64,000 bases of DNA from Bradyrhizobium sp. CCGB01. GTDB lineage: Bacteria; Pseudomonadota; Alphaproteobacteria; Rhizobiales; Xanthobacteraceae. The position numbers were made by a program, and so were the translations under genes. Shown here in pieces: positions 29,269 to 38,858 of the stretch (its first letter is position 1; every line of letters begins with the position of its first letter). Location: assembly GCF_024199795.1 (NCBI RefSeq), contig NZ_JANADK010000001.1, positions 372,001 to 436,000 of the forward strand. Direction: 5' to 3'. The notes beneath the pieces were generated by a model. It saw only the letters and a list, made by a program, of their open reading frames with translations, was not told where the DNA came from and made no database searches.

Positions 29269-29991
29269 CTACGCGCTCACCGCGATGTCACCCGACTGAA
29301 TCCGCTTCACGCCGGCCTTGGCCATATCGGCCCAGGCCTTCGCCAGTGAGCCCTGCGTGTCGATGCCGCGGCAGGCGTCCTCCACCACATAGACCTCGAA
29401 GCCCGCCTTGCGCGCGTCGAGCGCGGTCCAGGCGACGCAGAAATCCGTCGCCAATCCCACAACGAAGACGCGCTTGATCTTGCGGCCCTTCAGGTAACCG
29501 GCGAGGCCCGTCGAAGTCTTGCCGTCGGCTTCGAGGAAGGCCGAATAGCTGTCGACGTCCTTGTGAAAGCCCTTGCGGATGATGAGCTCGGCATGCGGGA
29601 TCGCAAGGTCCTTCGACAGCGCGGCGCCGTCGGTGCCCTGCACGCAATGGTCGGGCCACAGCACCTGCTTGCCGTAAGGCAGATCGACGGTCTCGAACGG
29701 CTTCTTGCCGGAATGCACCGAAGCGAACGAGACGTGGCCCGGCGTGTGCCAGTCCTGCGTCATCACCACGTTCGCGAACGCTTTCGAGATCTTGTTGATG
29801 ACGGGCACCACCTGCTCGCCTTCCTTCACGGCGAGGCTGCCGCCGGGCAGGAAGCAGTTTTGCACGTCGATCACAAGCAGCGCGGATGCATCGTCCGGCT
29901 TGATCGATGCGGCTGCAAAGAGCGCGGTTGGAGCGAGGGTTGCGAGCGCCGTCGTCCCAAGCGCCGTCAAAATCTGTCGCCGATCCAGCAT
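29269..29991 (-). CDS. pncA: Nicotinamidase (PncA-type isochorismatase fold) with Tat-like signal peptide
   Basis: Hydrolyses nicotinamide to nicotinate in NAD salvage. The ATG at 29991 has a GGGGAGG ribosome-binding site; the frame is open to 30015. The N-terminus MLDRRQILTALG is Tat-like (twin arginine, then a hydrophobic stretch to about Ala30), which is unusual since most PncA proteins are cytosolic. The mature domain has the catalytic Asp in LVIDVQNCFLPGG, the Lys in IIRKGFHKD and the Cys in GLATDFCV, and metal-site residues DWHTPGH. The active site is therefore complete and the enzyme is predicted to act in the periplasm. Confidence 0.9.
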   Translation of the reverse strand: MLDRRQILTALGTTALATLAPTALFAAASIKPDDASALLVIDVQNCFLPGGSLAVKEGEQVVPVINKISKAFANVVMTQDWHTPGHVSFASVHSGKKPFETVDLPYGKQVLWPDHCVQGTDGAALSKDLAIPHAELIIRKGFHKDVDSYSAFLEADGKTSTGLAGYLKGRKIKRVFVVGLATDFCVAWTALDARKAGFEVYVVEDACRGIDTQGSLAKAWADMAKAGVKRIQSGDIAVSA

Positions 29992-30097
29992 CGTTCGCCT
30001 CCCCTTGTGAGCCAATGGAGACGAAGCCTAGTTCCGCGCGCGAGCGAACAGAAGCCCGAAAATGCAGCCAGGTCTGGTGAGTGCTTGGGCTCTCTTG

Positions 30098-30122
30098 GTC
30101 GTCCCAGCTTCGCCGGGACGAC
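30098..30122 (-). terminator. Short hairpin downstream of the periplasmic protein gene
   Basis: GTCGTCCC, nine bases, GGGACGAC: an 8 bp perfect stem between the 3' end of the minus-strand gene at 30137 and the start of pncA. It has the same outer arm sequence as the family A palindromes and may be a shortened copy. No T-tract follows, so terminator function is uncertain. Confidence 0.4.
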
Positions 30123-30136
30123 ACCGAGTGTGCCGC

Positions 30137-31078
30137 CTACCCCTTCGGCTGGATGCCGTCGCGCACGGCGCGGAAGCGGGTGAAGGCGGCCGACCACTGG
30201 TCGCGCGGGGCGCTGGCGATGATGCGCAAGGAGGTGCCGCCGCTCGAGAAGCGGATCCACTGCACCACGGTCACCGGGGTCTTGTCCTTGCCGCTGACGC
30301 CGTCGATCCGGGTCTCGAAACCCTGCTGGCCGTTGATGCGGATCGGCTCGGACATGGTGACGCGGGACTCGCGCACGCCGGGGATCTGCAGCGCGGCCTC
30401 CTGGGCGAAGCGGGCGCGGTCGTCGGCCTGCTGCGGGGTGGCGCCGATCAGGCCGAGGATCATGAACGGCTTCGATTCATAGCCCGAGCTCTCGTTGCCG
30501 TCGGCCAGGATGATGCTGGCGCCCGGCGCCAGCGTGCGGATGTCCTTGAAGTCGGCGAGATCGGTGATCTTGAACGGCATCAGCCCGATCTGCTCTTCGG
30601 CCGAGACCTGCTTGCGGGTGGTGGCGCTGGCAAACATCTGCCGCACCGCCTCGTCGGTGTAGATCCTGGTCGCGTTCTCCGGGATCTGCACGGCGACATA
30701 GCCGGAGAAGCCGGCGCCCGGCACGATCATCGAATAGCGCTTCACCGGGGTATCGCCGGCCTTGCCGCTTTCCGTGGTGTAATAGGCCAGACCCGCGGGG
30801 GTCTCGATCTTGTCCTGCTTGACGCCGGCGGTGCCGGCGGGATTGGAATTGAAGGCGCTCACGACCTCGCCATAGGCCGCCGGCGGCAGCTCGGTGATCA
30901 GCACCTTGACGCTGCCGTCCTCGCTCTCGAAGCCCGGAAAGGTCTTGGCCGTGCTCAGCCCGACCAGCGGCACCATGCCGAGGCGCAAGCCGGGCGGGAA
31001 AACGGCGTCGGCGGCAAGCGCCGGAAGCGCTGTTGCGGCGAGGAGGGCGAGCGCGGCGAGGGGGCGGATCAGCTTCAT
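30137..31078 (-). CDS. Periplasmic protein of unknown function
   Basis: The 313-residue product has a clear Sec signal peptide (MKLIRPLAALALLAATALPALAADA, cleavage near residue 23). An upstream GTG at 31084 is an alternative start. The mature part is beta-rich with conserved-looking stretches such as FPPGLRLGMVPLVGLSTAKTFPGFE and QGFETRIDGVSGKDKTPVTVVQWIRF. No domain was recognised. It stands between pncA and the dnaK promoter region, transcribed away from dnaK. Confidence 0.75.
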   Translation of the reverse strand: MKLIRPLAALALLAATALPALAADAVFPPGLRLGMVPLVGLSTAKTFPGFESEDGSVKVLITELPPAAYGEVVSAFNSNPAGTAGVKQDKIETPAGLAYYTTESGKAGDTPVKRYSMIVPGAGFSGYVAVQIPENATRIYTDEAVRQMFASATTRKQVSAEEQIGLMPFKITDLADFKDIRTLAPGASIILADGNESSGYESKPFMILGLIGATPQQADDRARFAQEAALQIPGVRESRVTMSEPIRINGQQGFETRIDGVSGKDKTPVTVVQWIRFSSGGTSLRIIASAPRDQWSAAFTRFRAVRDGIQPKG

Positions 31079-31471
31079 GGGCACTCTGATTGGTTCACAT
31101 TGAGGCCGTTCGATGGTCGGCCATCGGGCCGCTTTGTCGCGCGAAGCCGCCCCAAAGGCGGTTATCCGGCCGCCCGCCTTTTAGCGGGTTTGGCCTTCCG
31201 GCAACAGGGCGGGACGGACCGCCGTGGCGGGGCCGGCGACAACCGAACCTGTTAATAATTCCTCACCCGCAAGGGCGGTTGAGCCCGGATATGATCTTCC
31301 AAAACCCAATGTTTTCACGGCCGAAACTTGCGTTCGGTCCTTGCAGCCCCCTCCCCCCCTCCTATATGACCCCCAATCATCGCAATATCGCGGATGTTTG
31401 ATCTTAGGGGGTTTGGATCGGGTGCCTTCTGGGCCCAACCAACCTGCCGCAAAAACAAGGATATCAGGACC
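31079..31471. other. Divergent region upstream of dnaK
   Basis: No gene is seen. It contains a small hairpin (CCGCC, five bases, GGCGG, about 31149-31163), a second GC-rich inverted segment at about 31170-31190, and the likely heat-shock promoter of dnaK near 31340-31367, leaving a leader of about 100 nt. Confidence 0.5.
31340..31367 (+). promoter_or_regulatory. Putative RpoH (sigma-32) promoter of dnaK
   Basis: CTTGCAG, 14 bases of C-rich sequence, CCTATAT. This resembles the alphaproteobacterial heat-shock sigma pattern (CTTG- at -35, CCCCAT-like C-rich -10 region). It lies about 105 bp upstream of the dnaK start. A second CTTGCG at 31327-31332 is nearby but worse placed. Confidence 0.45.
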
Positions 31472-33373
<1,902 letters not shown>

Positions 33374-33424
33374 ACCCCAAGAGGGTGATGATGCGGACGG
33401 CTTGGACCCCACACGCTCAGTCAG

Positions 33425-33445
33425 CCTCCCCCTTCAAGGGGGAGG
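33425..33445 (+). terminator. Hairpin between dnaK and dnaJ
   Basis: CCTCCCCCTT, one base, AAGGGGGAGG: ten complementary positions, giving a stem of about eight base pairs with a TTCAA loop, followed by TCTTCG. It may be an intercistronic attenuator or a processing/stabilising hairpin in the dnaK-dnaJ transcript. Confidence 0.5.
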
Positions 33446-33618
33446 TCTTCGTGTCGGGCTCGACGGGCAAGGCGCCCGTTACGATCGATCAATTCCCTAT
33501 GGTTATGCTCAACGCCGCTTCGCTGCCCTCTGCCGCAGGGCAGAAGGCTGCTTATATCGTCGCGTGGCGACGTTGTTTCGCCCCGACTTGAATCGCGATT
33601 GGATAGACCGAGCCCGCC

Positions 33619-34746
33619 ATGTCCACCAAGCGCTGCTATTACGAAACCCTGGAAGTCGAACGCTCTGCCGACGATTCCGTGCTGAAATCGTCCTTCCGCA
33701 AGCTTGCGATGAAATTCCACCCGGACCGCAATCCCGGCGACGACACCAGCGAAGTCAAGTTCAAGGAAATCAACGAGGCCTACGAAGTCCTCAAGGACAA
33801 GGACAAGCGCGCGGCCTATGACCGTTTCGGCCATGCGGCCTTCGAGCAGGGCGGTCCCGGCGGCGGCGCCGGGTTCGGCGCGGGCTTCGCCTCCTCCTTC
33901 TCCGACATCTTCGAGGACCTGTTCGGCATGGCCGGACAGCGCGGCCGCGGCGGCCGCGAGCGCGGCGCCGACCTGCGCTACAACATGGAAATCACGCTCG
34001 AGGAAGCCTTTGGCGGCAAGACCGCGCAGATCGAGATTCCGGTCTCGGTCACCTGCGAGGCCTGCTCGGGCATCGGCGCCAAGGCCGGCACCAAGCCGAA
34101 GACCTGCTCGACCTGCGGCGGCGCCGGCCGCATGCGGCAGTCACAGGGCTTCTTCACGCTGGAGCGCACCTGCCCGGGCTGTCAGGGCCGTGGCCAGACG
34201 ATCGAGGATGCCTGCCCGTCCTGCTCCGGCCAGGGCCGGGTCACCCGCGAGCGGAATCTGTCGGTCAACATTCCCCCGGGCGTCGAGGACGGCACAAGGA
34301 TCAGGCTCGCCGGCGAAGGCGAGGCCGGGGTCCGCGGCGGCCCGCCCGGCGACCTCTACATTTTCCTGTCGCTGGCCCAGCACCAGCTCTTCCAGCGCGA
34401 CGGCGCCGATCTGCATTGCCGGGTGCCGATCTCGATGGTGACGGCCGCCCTCGGCGGCGAATTCGAGGTGCCGACCATCGACAGCGGCAAAACCAAGGTG
34501 AAGGTGCCGGCCGGAACCCAGTCGGGCCGCCGTTTCCGCATTGCAGCAAAAGGCATGCCGGTGCTGCGCTCGCGCCAGATGGGCGACATGTATGTCCAGG
34601 TCGCGGTCGAGACCCCGCAGAATCTCACCAAGAAACAGCAGGAATTGCTGGCCGAGTTCGAGAAGCTCTCCTCGGGCAATACCCAGCCGGAGTCCGTCGG
34701 CTTCTTCGCCAAGGTCAAGGATCTGTTCAGTAATCGGGCGAGCTGA
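33619..34746 (+). CDS. dnaJ: Chaperone DnaJ (Hsp40)
   Basis: DnaK co-chaperone of 375 residues with all three parts of a class A J-protein: a J domain with HPD ([11 protein letters not shown], about residue 33), a Gly/Phe-rich linker (about 78-115), and a zinc domain with four CxxCxGxG-type repeats ([36 protein letters not shown]), followed by the C-terminal substrate-binding domains. Length and spacing are normal. Confidence 0.98.
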   Translation: MSTKRCYYETLEVERSADDSVLKSSFRKLAMKFHPDRNPGDDTSEVKFKEINEAYEVLKDKDKRAAYDRFGHAAFEQGGPGGGAGFGAGFASSFSDIFEDLFGMAGQRGRGGRERGADLRYNMEITLEEAFGGKTAQIEIPVSVTCEACSGIGAKAGTKPKTCSTCGGAGRMRQSQGFFTLERTCPGCQGRGQTIEDACPSCSGQGRVTRERNLSVNIPPGVEDGTRIRLAGEGEAGVRGGPPGDLYIFLSLAQHQLFQRDGADLHCRVPISMVTAALGGEFEVPTIDSGKTKVKVPAGTQSGRRFRIAAKGMPVLRSRQMGDMYVQVAVETPQNLTKKQQELLAEFEKLSSGNTQPESVGFFAKVKDLFSNRAS

Positions 34747-34842
34747 CTCGTCTTGACCGTATCGTCTTCGGCCTATACCTGTTTATGACCATTTTCTGAC
34801 ACGCCGCGGTCTCGCGGTCCCGCGGTCCAGTCCGGTCCTGAC

Positions 34843-35442
34843 ATGCCATTGCCATCGTCCGCGCGTGCGTTGAAGAAGCCTCGTCTCGATGACGAGGTGC
34901 GTTTTCTCCGATCATGGATCGAAAAGCCCCTGCACATGGGCGCGGTGATGCCGTCGGGCAAGCTGCTGGCCCGGACCATGGCGCATTACGTCGATATCGA
35001 CTCGGACGCACCAGTGGTCGAGCTCGGTCCCGGCACCGGCGCCATCACCTCGGCCCTGGTCGAGCGCGGCGTCGACCAGAAGCGCCTCGTCCTCGTCGAA
35101 TATAATCCCGGCTTCTGCGCGCTGCTGCGCGATCGCTATCCGCAGGCCAAGGTGGTGCAGGGCGATGCCTATCGCCTGCGCGACACGCTCTGGAACGTGT
35201 TGAGCGCGCCCGCTTCCGCGGTCGTCTCCGGCCTGCCGCTCGTGACGAAACCGATGCTGACGCGGCTGCGGCTGATCCGCGACGCCTTCACGGCGCTGGC
35301 GCCGGGCGCGCCCTTCGTCCAGTTCACCTATGCGGTGGTCCCGCCGATCCCGAAATCGCTGCCCGGCGTGTCCACAGAGGCTTCGGAACGGATCTGGATG
35401 AACCTTCCGCCGGCCCGCGTCTGGGTGTATCGCAAGGACTAA
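34843..35442 (+). CDS. pmtA: Phosphatidylethanolamine N-methyltransferase PmtA
   Basis: SAM-dependent methyltransferase of 199 residues of the rhizobial phospholipid N-methyltransferase type, which converts phosphatidylethanolamine toward phosphatidylcholine at the membrane. The SAM motif I is VVELGPGTGAIT (about residue 57), with VLVEYNPGFCALL (motif II) and VVSGLPL following; the N-terminal FLRSWIEKPLHMGAVMPSG segment is typical. It follows dnaJ by 96 nt. PmtA-like fold is clear; which methylation step it carries out cannot be read from sequence. Confidence 0.88.
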   Translation: MPLPSSARALKKPRLDDEVRFLRSWIEKPLHMGAVMPSGKLLARTMAHYVDIDSDAPVVELGPGTGAITSALVERGVDQKRLVLVEYNPGFCALLRDRYPQAKVVQGDAYRLRDTLWNVLSAPASAVVSGLPLVTKPMLTRLRLIRDAFTALAPGAPFVQFTYAVVPPIPKSLPGVSTEASERIWMNLPPARVWVYRKD

Positions 35443-35499
35443 TTCCGCCGGCATCACCCTTTGCGCGGCGGGCTCGTTTCGCCGAACGCATGGAAGCGG

Positions 35500-36078
35500 A
35501 TGTCCGCACCCAAAATCCTGGTCATTCCCGGCTCGCTGCGCACCGGCTCGCACAATGCGAAGCTGGCGGCGGTCGCCGCCCATGAATTCGCCCTGGCCGG
35601 CGTCGACGTCACCCGCGTCTCGCTCGCCGATTTTCCGCTGCCGATCTATGACGGCGATCTCCAGGCCAAATCAGGCGTGCCGAAGCACGCGATCAATCTC
35701 AAGCGCATGATCGGCACGCATCACGGCGTGCTGTTCGTCTCGCCCGAATACAACGCCTCCGTGCCGCCGCTGCTGAAGAACGCGATCGACTGGGTCAGCC
35801 GCGTGCAGGATCCGCACGAGGCGCGCGGCGATGTTTTCCGCGGCCGTGCCTTCGCGCTCGCCGGCGCATCGCAGAGCCGCCTCGGCGCCGCCCGTGCACT
35901 GCAGGCGTTGCGGCTGATCTTGACCTCCTGCCACGCCAATGTGATTGCCAGCCAGCTCACGCTCGCCTTTGCCGACCAGGCCTATGACGATATGGACAAG
36001 CTCAAGAACGAAGGCGACATCGCCGCGTTGAAGGAGCTGGTGCGGCAGTTGATCGACATTTCCCAACGCATGATGTGA
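35500..36078 (+). CDS. NAD(P)H-dependent FMN reductase (flavodoxin-like fold)
   Basis: The 192-residue protein has the FMN-binding loop IPGSLRTGSHN near the N-terminus and the second flavin contact SPEYNASVPPLLKNAIDWVSR near residues 80-100, features of the NADPH-dependent FMN reductase/chromate reductase (ChrR/YieF-like) family. Physiological substrate is probably quinones or free flavin; not resolvable here. The ATG at 35500 follows GGAAG; an upstream frame begins at 35461. pyrF starts 6 nt after the stop, so the two form one unit. Confidence 0.9.
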   Translation: MSAPKILVIPGSLRTGSHNAKLAAVAAHEFALAGVDVTRVSLADFPLPIYDGDLQAKSGVPKHAINLKRMIGTHHGVLFVSPEYNASVPPLLKNAIDWVSRVQDPHEARGDVFRGRAFALAGASQSRLGAARALQALRLILTSCHANVIASQLTLAFADQAYDDMDKLKNEGDIAALKELVRQLIDISQRMM

Positions 36079-36084
36079 GGTGAC

Positions 36085-36795
36085 ATGACGCCAGCCGAGA
36101 TCGCCCCGAAGGACCGCCTGATCGTTGCGCTCGATCTGCCCAGCGTCGACGCCGCGGAGGCGATGATCGCAAGGCTCGGCGACAGCGTCACCTTCTACAA
36201 GATCGGCTATCAGCTCGCTTATGCCGGCGGCCTGCCGCTGATCGGCAAGCTCGCCGACAAGGGCAAGAAGGTGTTTGCCGACCTCAAGATGCACGACATC
36301 GGCAACACGGTGACGCGCGGTGTCGAGAGTGTCGCCAGGCTGGGCGCGACGTTCCTCACCGTGCACGCCTATCCGCAGACCATGAAGGGCGCCGTCGAAG
36401 GCCGCGGCAGCGCGAGCCTGAAGATCCTCGCCGTCACGGTGCTGACGTCCTACAACGACGACGATTTGCACGCGGCCGGCTACCGGCTCAGCGTCTCCGA
36501 GCTCGTCGAAGCGCGCGCGCAGCAGGCGCAGGTGCTCGGCGTCGACGGGCTGGTGTCATCGCCCGAAGAGGTCGGCGCCTTGCGCAAGATCGTCGGTCGC
36601 CAGATGAGCCTCGTCACTCCCGGCATCCGGCCGGCGGGCGCGGCGAGCGGCGATCAGAAACGCATCATGACGCCGGGCCGTGCGATCACTGCCGGCGCCG
36701 ATTATCTCGTCGTCGGGCGGCCGGTGGTGGAAGCTGCCGATCCGAAGGCTGTCGCCGAGGCCATCCAGGTCGAGATCGCGCAAGCGCTCGGCTGA
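36085..36795 (+). CDS. pyrF: Orotidine 5'-phosphate decarboxylase PyrF
   Basis: Last step of de novo UMP synthesis. The 236-residue TIM barrel shows [17 protein letters not shown], the catalytic charged network [16 protein letters not shown] (Lys-Asp), TVHAYP, and the phosphate-binding VTPGIRPAG with the C-terminal DYLVVGRPV. It is preceded by the FMN reductase gene and followed 22 nt later by the DUF1330 gene. Confidence 0.98.
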   Translation: MTPAEIAPKDRLIVALDLPSVDAAEAMIARLGDSVTFYKIGYQLAYAGGLPLIGKLADKGKKVFADLKMHDIGNTVTRGVESVARLGATFLTVHAYPQTMKGAVEGRGSASLKILAVTVLTSYNDDDLHAAGYRLSVSELVEARAQQAQVLGVDGLVSSPEEVGALRKIVGRQMSLVTPGIRPAGAASGDQKRIMTPGRAITAGADYLVVGRPVVEAADPKAVAEAIQVEIAQALG

Positions 36796-36817
36796 ACAAC
36801 AAACCAGGAGAAGAAGA

Positions 36818-37123
36818 ATGGCAGCAAAGGGCTATTGGATCGGACGCGTCGATGTGTCCAATGACGAGGGCTACAAGCCCTATGCGGTCGCCAATCTCGC
36901 GATCTTCAAGAAATTCGGCGCCCGCTACGTCGTTCGCGGCGGCCGCTTCACCACGGTCGAAGGCCAGAGCCGCACGCGCAACGTCGTGATCGAATTTCCC
37001 GACTACGAGACCGCGATCGCCTGCTACAACTCGCCGGAATACCAGGCCAACATCAAGGTGCGCCAGCCGCACTCCATCGCCGACCTCATCATCATCGAGG
37101 GCTATGACGGCCCGCAGCCCTGA
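36818..37123 (+). CDS. DUF1330 protein
   Basis: The 101-residue ferredoxin-like-fold protein has the DUF1330 pattern: KGYWIGRVDVSN, YKPYAVANLAIFKKFGARYVVRGG, and NVVIEFPDYETAIACYNSPEYQ. The ATG at 36818 has a strong AGGAGAAGAA ribosome-binding site. It follows pyrF closely and is probably in the same transcript. Function unknown; the fold is found in stress-related dimeric alpha/beta-barrel proteins. Confidence 0.92.
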   Translation: MAAKGYWIGRVDVSNDEGYKPYAVANLAIFKKFGARYVVRGGRFTTVEGQSRTRNVVIEFPDYETAIACYNSPEYQANIKVRQPHSIADLIIIEGYDGPQP

Positions 37124-37227
37124 AGACGGATTGTCACGAAAGCATATCCCGGTTTGACGCGAGCATATCCGGCTCTCGCGGACAGAACGCGCATAGGATG
37201 ATCGTGCGCGATCGGGATATCGCCTCG

Positions 37228-37262
37228 ACGGCCTCATTCGATCGAACGAGTGAGGCCGTTCG
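37228..37262 (+). terminator. Hairpin after DUF1330, before the RTX block
   Basis: GACGGCCTCATTCG and CGAGTGAGGCCGTTC around a short ATCGAA loop form a long stem with one or two mismatches. It may terminate the pyrF-DUF1330 transcript and insulate the RTX gene. A short T-run is not obvious. Confidence 0.5.
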
Positions 37263-37312
37263 CAGCTGAGATGAAGACCTCATTGGGTCCACCAGCTTGT
37301 CGTATTCTTTTG

Positions 37313-37326
37313 TCCCCAAATGGGGA
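37313..37326. promoter_or_regulatory. 14 bp palindrome upstream of the RTX gene, candidate operator
   Basis: TCCCCA, AA, TGGGGA. It lies about 150 bp upstream of the RTX start codon, the right place for a regulator site. The LuxR-type regulator encoded downstream in the block is the obvious candidate partner, but no experimental or sequence rule links them. Confidence 0.4.
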
Positions 37327-37478
37327 TTGCTGCATCGCTCTCCTTTCATCCAAGGTTGCTTGATTGGAGCCCACGCCGATCGGTGATGGGTATCAAGCCA
37401 AACCCGAAATCTGCGACGTCCATGACGGGCCGCAATGCGCCCCGTGTCGCGCATTTCCATGCAAAGGGAGCGGAGATC

Positions 37479-38780
37479 ATGGCAGTGATCATCGGAACAG
37501 CAGGCGACGATGTATTGCCTGGCACAGCTGCGGACGATCAGATCTTTGGCCTTCAAGGTAACGACACCATTACTGGCCTGGCTGGCAATGATACCGCAAG
37601 CGGCGGCGCGGGCGACGATTCCATCGATGGCGGTACCGGCAACGACACCCTGGATGGAAATGCCGGTATCGATACCATCACCGGTGGCGATGGCGATGAC
37701 ACGATCAATGGCGGCGCGGGCGATGACACGCTGAACGGAAATGCCGGCATCGACATCATCCATGGCGACCAAGGCAACGACACCATCGATGGCGGAACCG
37801 GCGATGATCAGCTCTTTGGTGACGCCGGCGACGACGGCATCCACGGCGGCGACGGCAATGATGACATTCATGGCGGCGCGGGTGCCGACACCCTGTGGGG
37901 CGACGCCGGCAATGACACGTTGAGCGGCGACGCCGGCGATGACGTCTTGAACGGCGGCAACGGTGACGACGTACTCACCGGTGGCTTCGGAGATGACACT
38001 CTGAATGGCGACGCCGGCAACGACACGCTGAGCGGCGGACTTGGCAATGACCTGCTGAATGGCGGTACCGGTGACGACGTCCTGAACGGCGGTTTGGGCG
38101 CCGATACGCTGAATGGCGACGATGGCAACGACACCATGCATGGCGACGCGGGCGACGACATCATGGATGGCGGCGCCGGTAACGATACGATGTTCGGCGA
38201 TGCCGGCGACGATGAAATGGCCGGCGGCGCGGGTAACGATGCCATGAGCGGCGGTGCCGGTGATGACGAACTCGCCGGCGGAACCGGTAACGATACGCTC
38301 GAAGGGAACGCCGGTGATGACACGCTCGACGGCGGCGACGGCACCGATACCCTGAATGGCAATGCTGGAGCCGATATCCTCTCGGGAGGCAATGGCAATG
38401 ACACCTTGAGCGGCGGTGACGGCGACGACGAGTTGGACGGCGGCAACGGCGCCGACGTCCTCGACGGCGGACTCGGCGACGATGTACTGACGGGAGGTGC
38501 GGGTACCGACACGCACAATTTCGGCGACAACACGGCTACCAACTTCGGCAATGATGAAGTCACCGATCTCAGCTTCGCCGACGGCGATGCCGTTGTTGTC
38601 GATGCTCCGCCAGGCTTTGACCCGGCTACGGTGGTCGTGGACGACGACGGCACCAACACCGTGCTGGATTTCGGCTTCGGTGCCATCCAGCTCGACGGCG
38701 TCACGGGCGGTGCGACTCCGTTCGAATCGATTGACGACATCAACACTGCCGCTGGTTACGACGCCATCGCAGTTGTCTAG
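37479..38780 (+). CDS. RTX calcium-binding repeat protein, predicted type I secretion cargo
   Basis: The 433-residue protein starts [11 protein letters not shown] at an ATG with a GGAG ribosome-binding site 5-9 nt upstream; a frame from 37320 would add a basic leader and is less likely. Residues 6-347 are about 38 uninterrupted nonapeptides of the GGxGxDxLx type, the calcium-binding parallel beta-roll of RTX exoproteins. Residues 348-433 are a non-repeat, acidic tail ending in hydrophobic AGYDAIAVV, as expected of a C-terminal type I secretion signal. There is no lysine, arginine or cysteine anywhere, and no catalytic, adhesin or toxin domain. The transporter and adaptor genes follow directly. 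Likely role: a calcium-binding surface or matrix protein; the exact function is not known. Confidence 0.9.
   Translation: MAVIIGTAGDDVLPGTAADDQIFGLQGNDTITGLAGNDTASGGAGDDSIDGGTGNDTLDGNAGIDTITGGDGDDTINGGAGDDTLNGNAGIDIIHGDQGNDTIDGGTGDDQLFGDAGDDGIHGGDGNDDIHGGAGADTLWGDAGNDTLSGDAGDDVLNGGNGDDVLTGGFGDDTLNGDAGNDTLSGGLGNDLLNGGTGDDVLNGGLGADTLNGDDGNDTMHGDAGDDIMDGGAGNDTMFGDAGDDEMAGGAGNDAMSGGAGDDELAGGTGNDTLEGNAGDDTLDGGDGTDTLNGNAGADILSGGNGNDTLSGGDGDDELDGGNGADVLDGGLGDDVLTGGAGTDTHNFGDNTATNFGNDEVTDLSFADGDAVVVDAPPGFDPATVVVDDDGTNTVLDFGFGAIQLDGVTGGATPFESIDDINTAAGYDAIAVV
37494..38519 (+). repeat. 27 bp tandem repeat array inside the RTX gene
   Basis: About 38 in-frame 27 bp units encode the nonapeptides, running nearly the whole length of the gene. 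Units are diverged at third positions but near-identical blocks recur (for example the unit pairs encoding GDAGNDTLS), so copy number could vary by recombination. The repeat unit keeps antisense frames open, which creates spurious long frames on the other strand. Confidence 0.95.
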
Positions 38781-38789
38781 CTCCAGCCC

Positions 38790-38815
38790 GCGGGGCGGCT
38801 GTCAGGCCGCCCCGC
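38790..38815 (+). terminator. Strong hairpin between the RTX gene and its transporter
   Basis: GCGGGGCGGC, loop TGTCAG, GCCGCCCCGC: a 10 bp perfect GC stem 9 nt after the RTX stop, followed further on by CATTTTG. It may terminate most transcripts or protect the 3' end of the cargo message, letting the cargo be made in excess over the transporter. Confidence 0.65.
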
Positions 38816-38858
38816 CCGCTCTGCATTTTGTTCCAGTCAGTGATAGTGCCGGCCAGTT

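Larger units (their letters stand above)
37124..37478. other. Intergenic region upstream of the RTX gene
   Basis: No protein gene is supported; a frame opening at 37320 runs into the RTX gene but encodes a basic leader unlike the rest and lacks its own ribosome-binding site. The region holds 9 bp direct repeats (AGCATATCC at 37141-37149 and 37162-37170, 21 bp apart), a strong hairpin at 37228-37262, and a 14 bp palindrome at 37313-37326. It must also carry the RTX promoter. Confidence 0.5.

Noticed and set aside
37320..37478. N-terminal extension of the RTX protein from the ATG at 37320
   Set aside because: Encodes a basic, unconserved-looking leader with the palindrome at its 5' end; the ATG at 37479 has a clear GGAG ribosome-binding site.
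37134..38516. Long open frame antisense to the RTX gene, rich in Val/Ala/Ile
   Set aside because: The 27 bp in-phase repeat keeps antisense frames open; the predicted protein is just a repeat echo with no ribosome-binding site.
37494..38519. CRISPR-like regularly spaced repeats
   Set aside because: Units are contiguous 27 bp coding repeats without unique spacers, so this is an RTX array.
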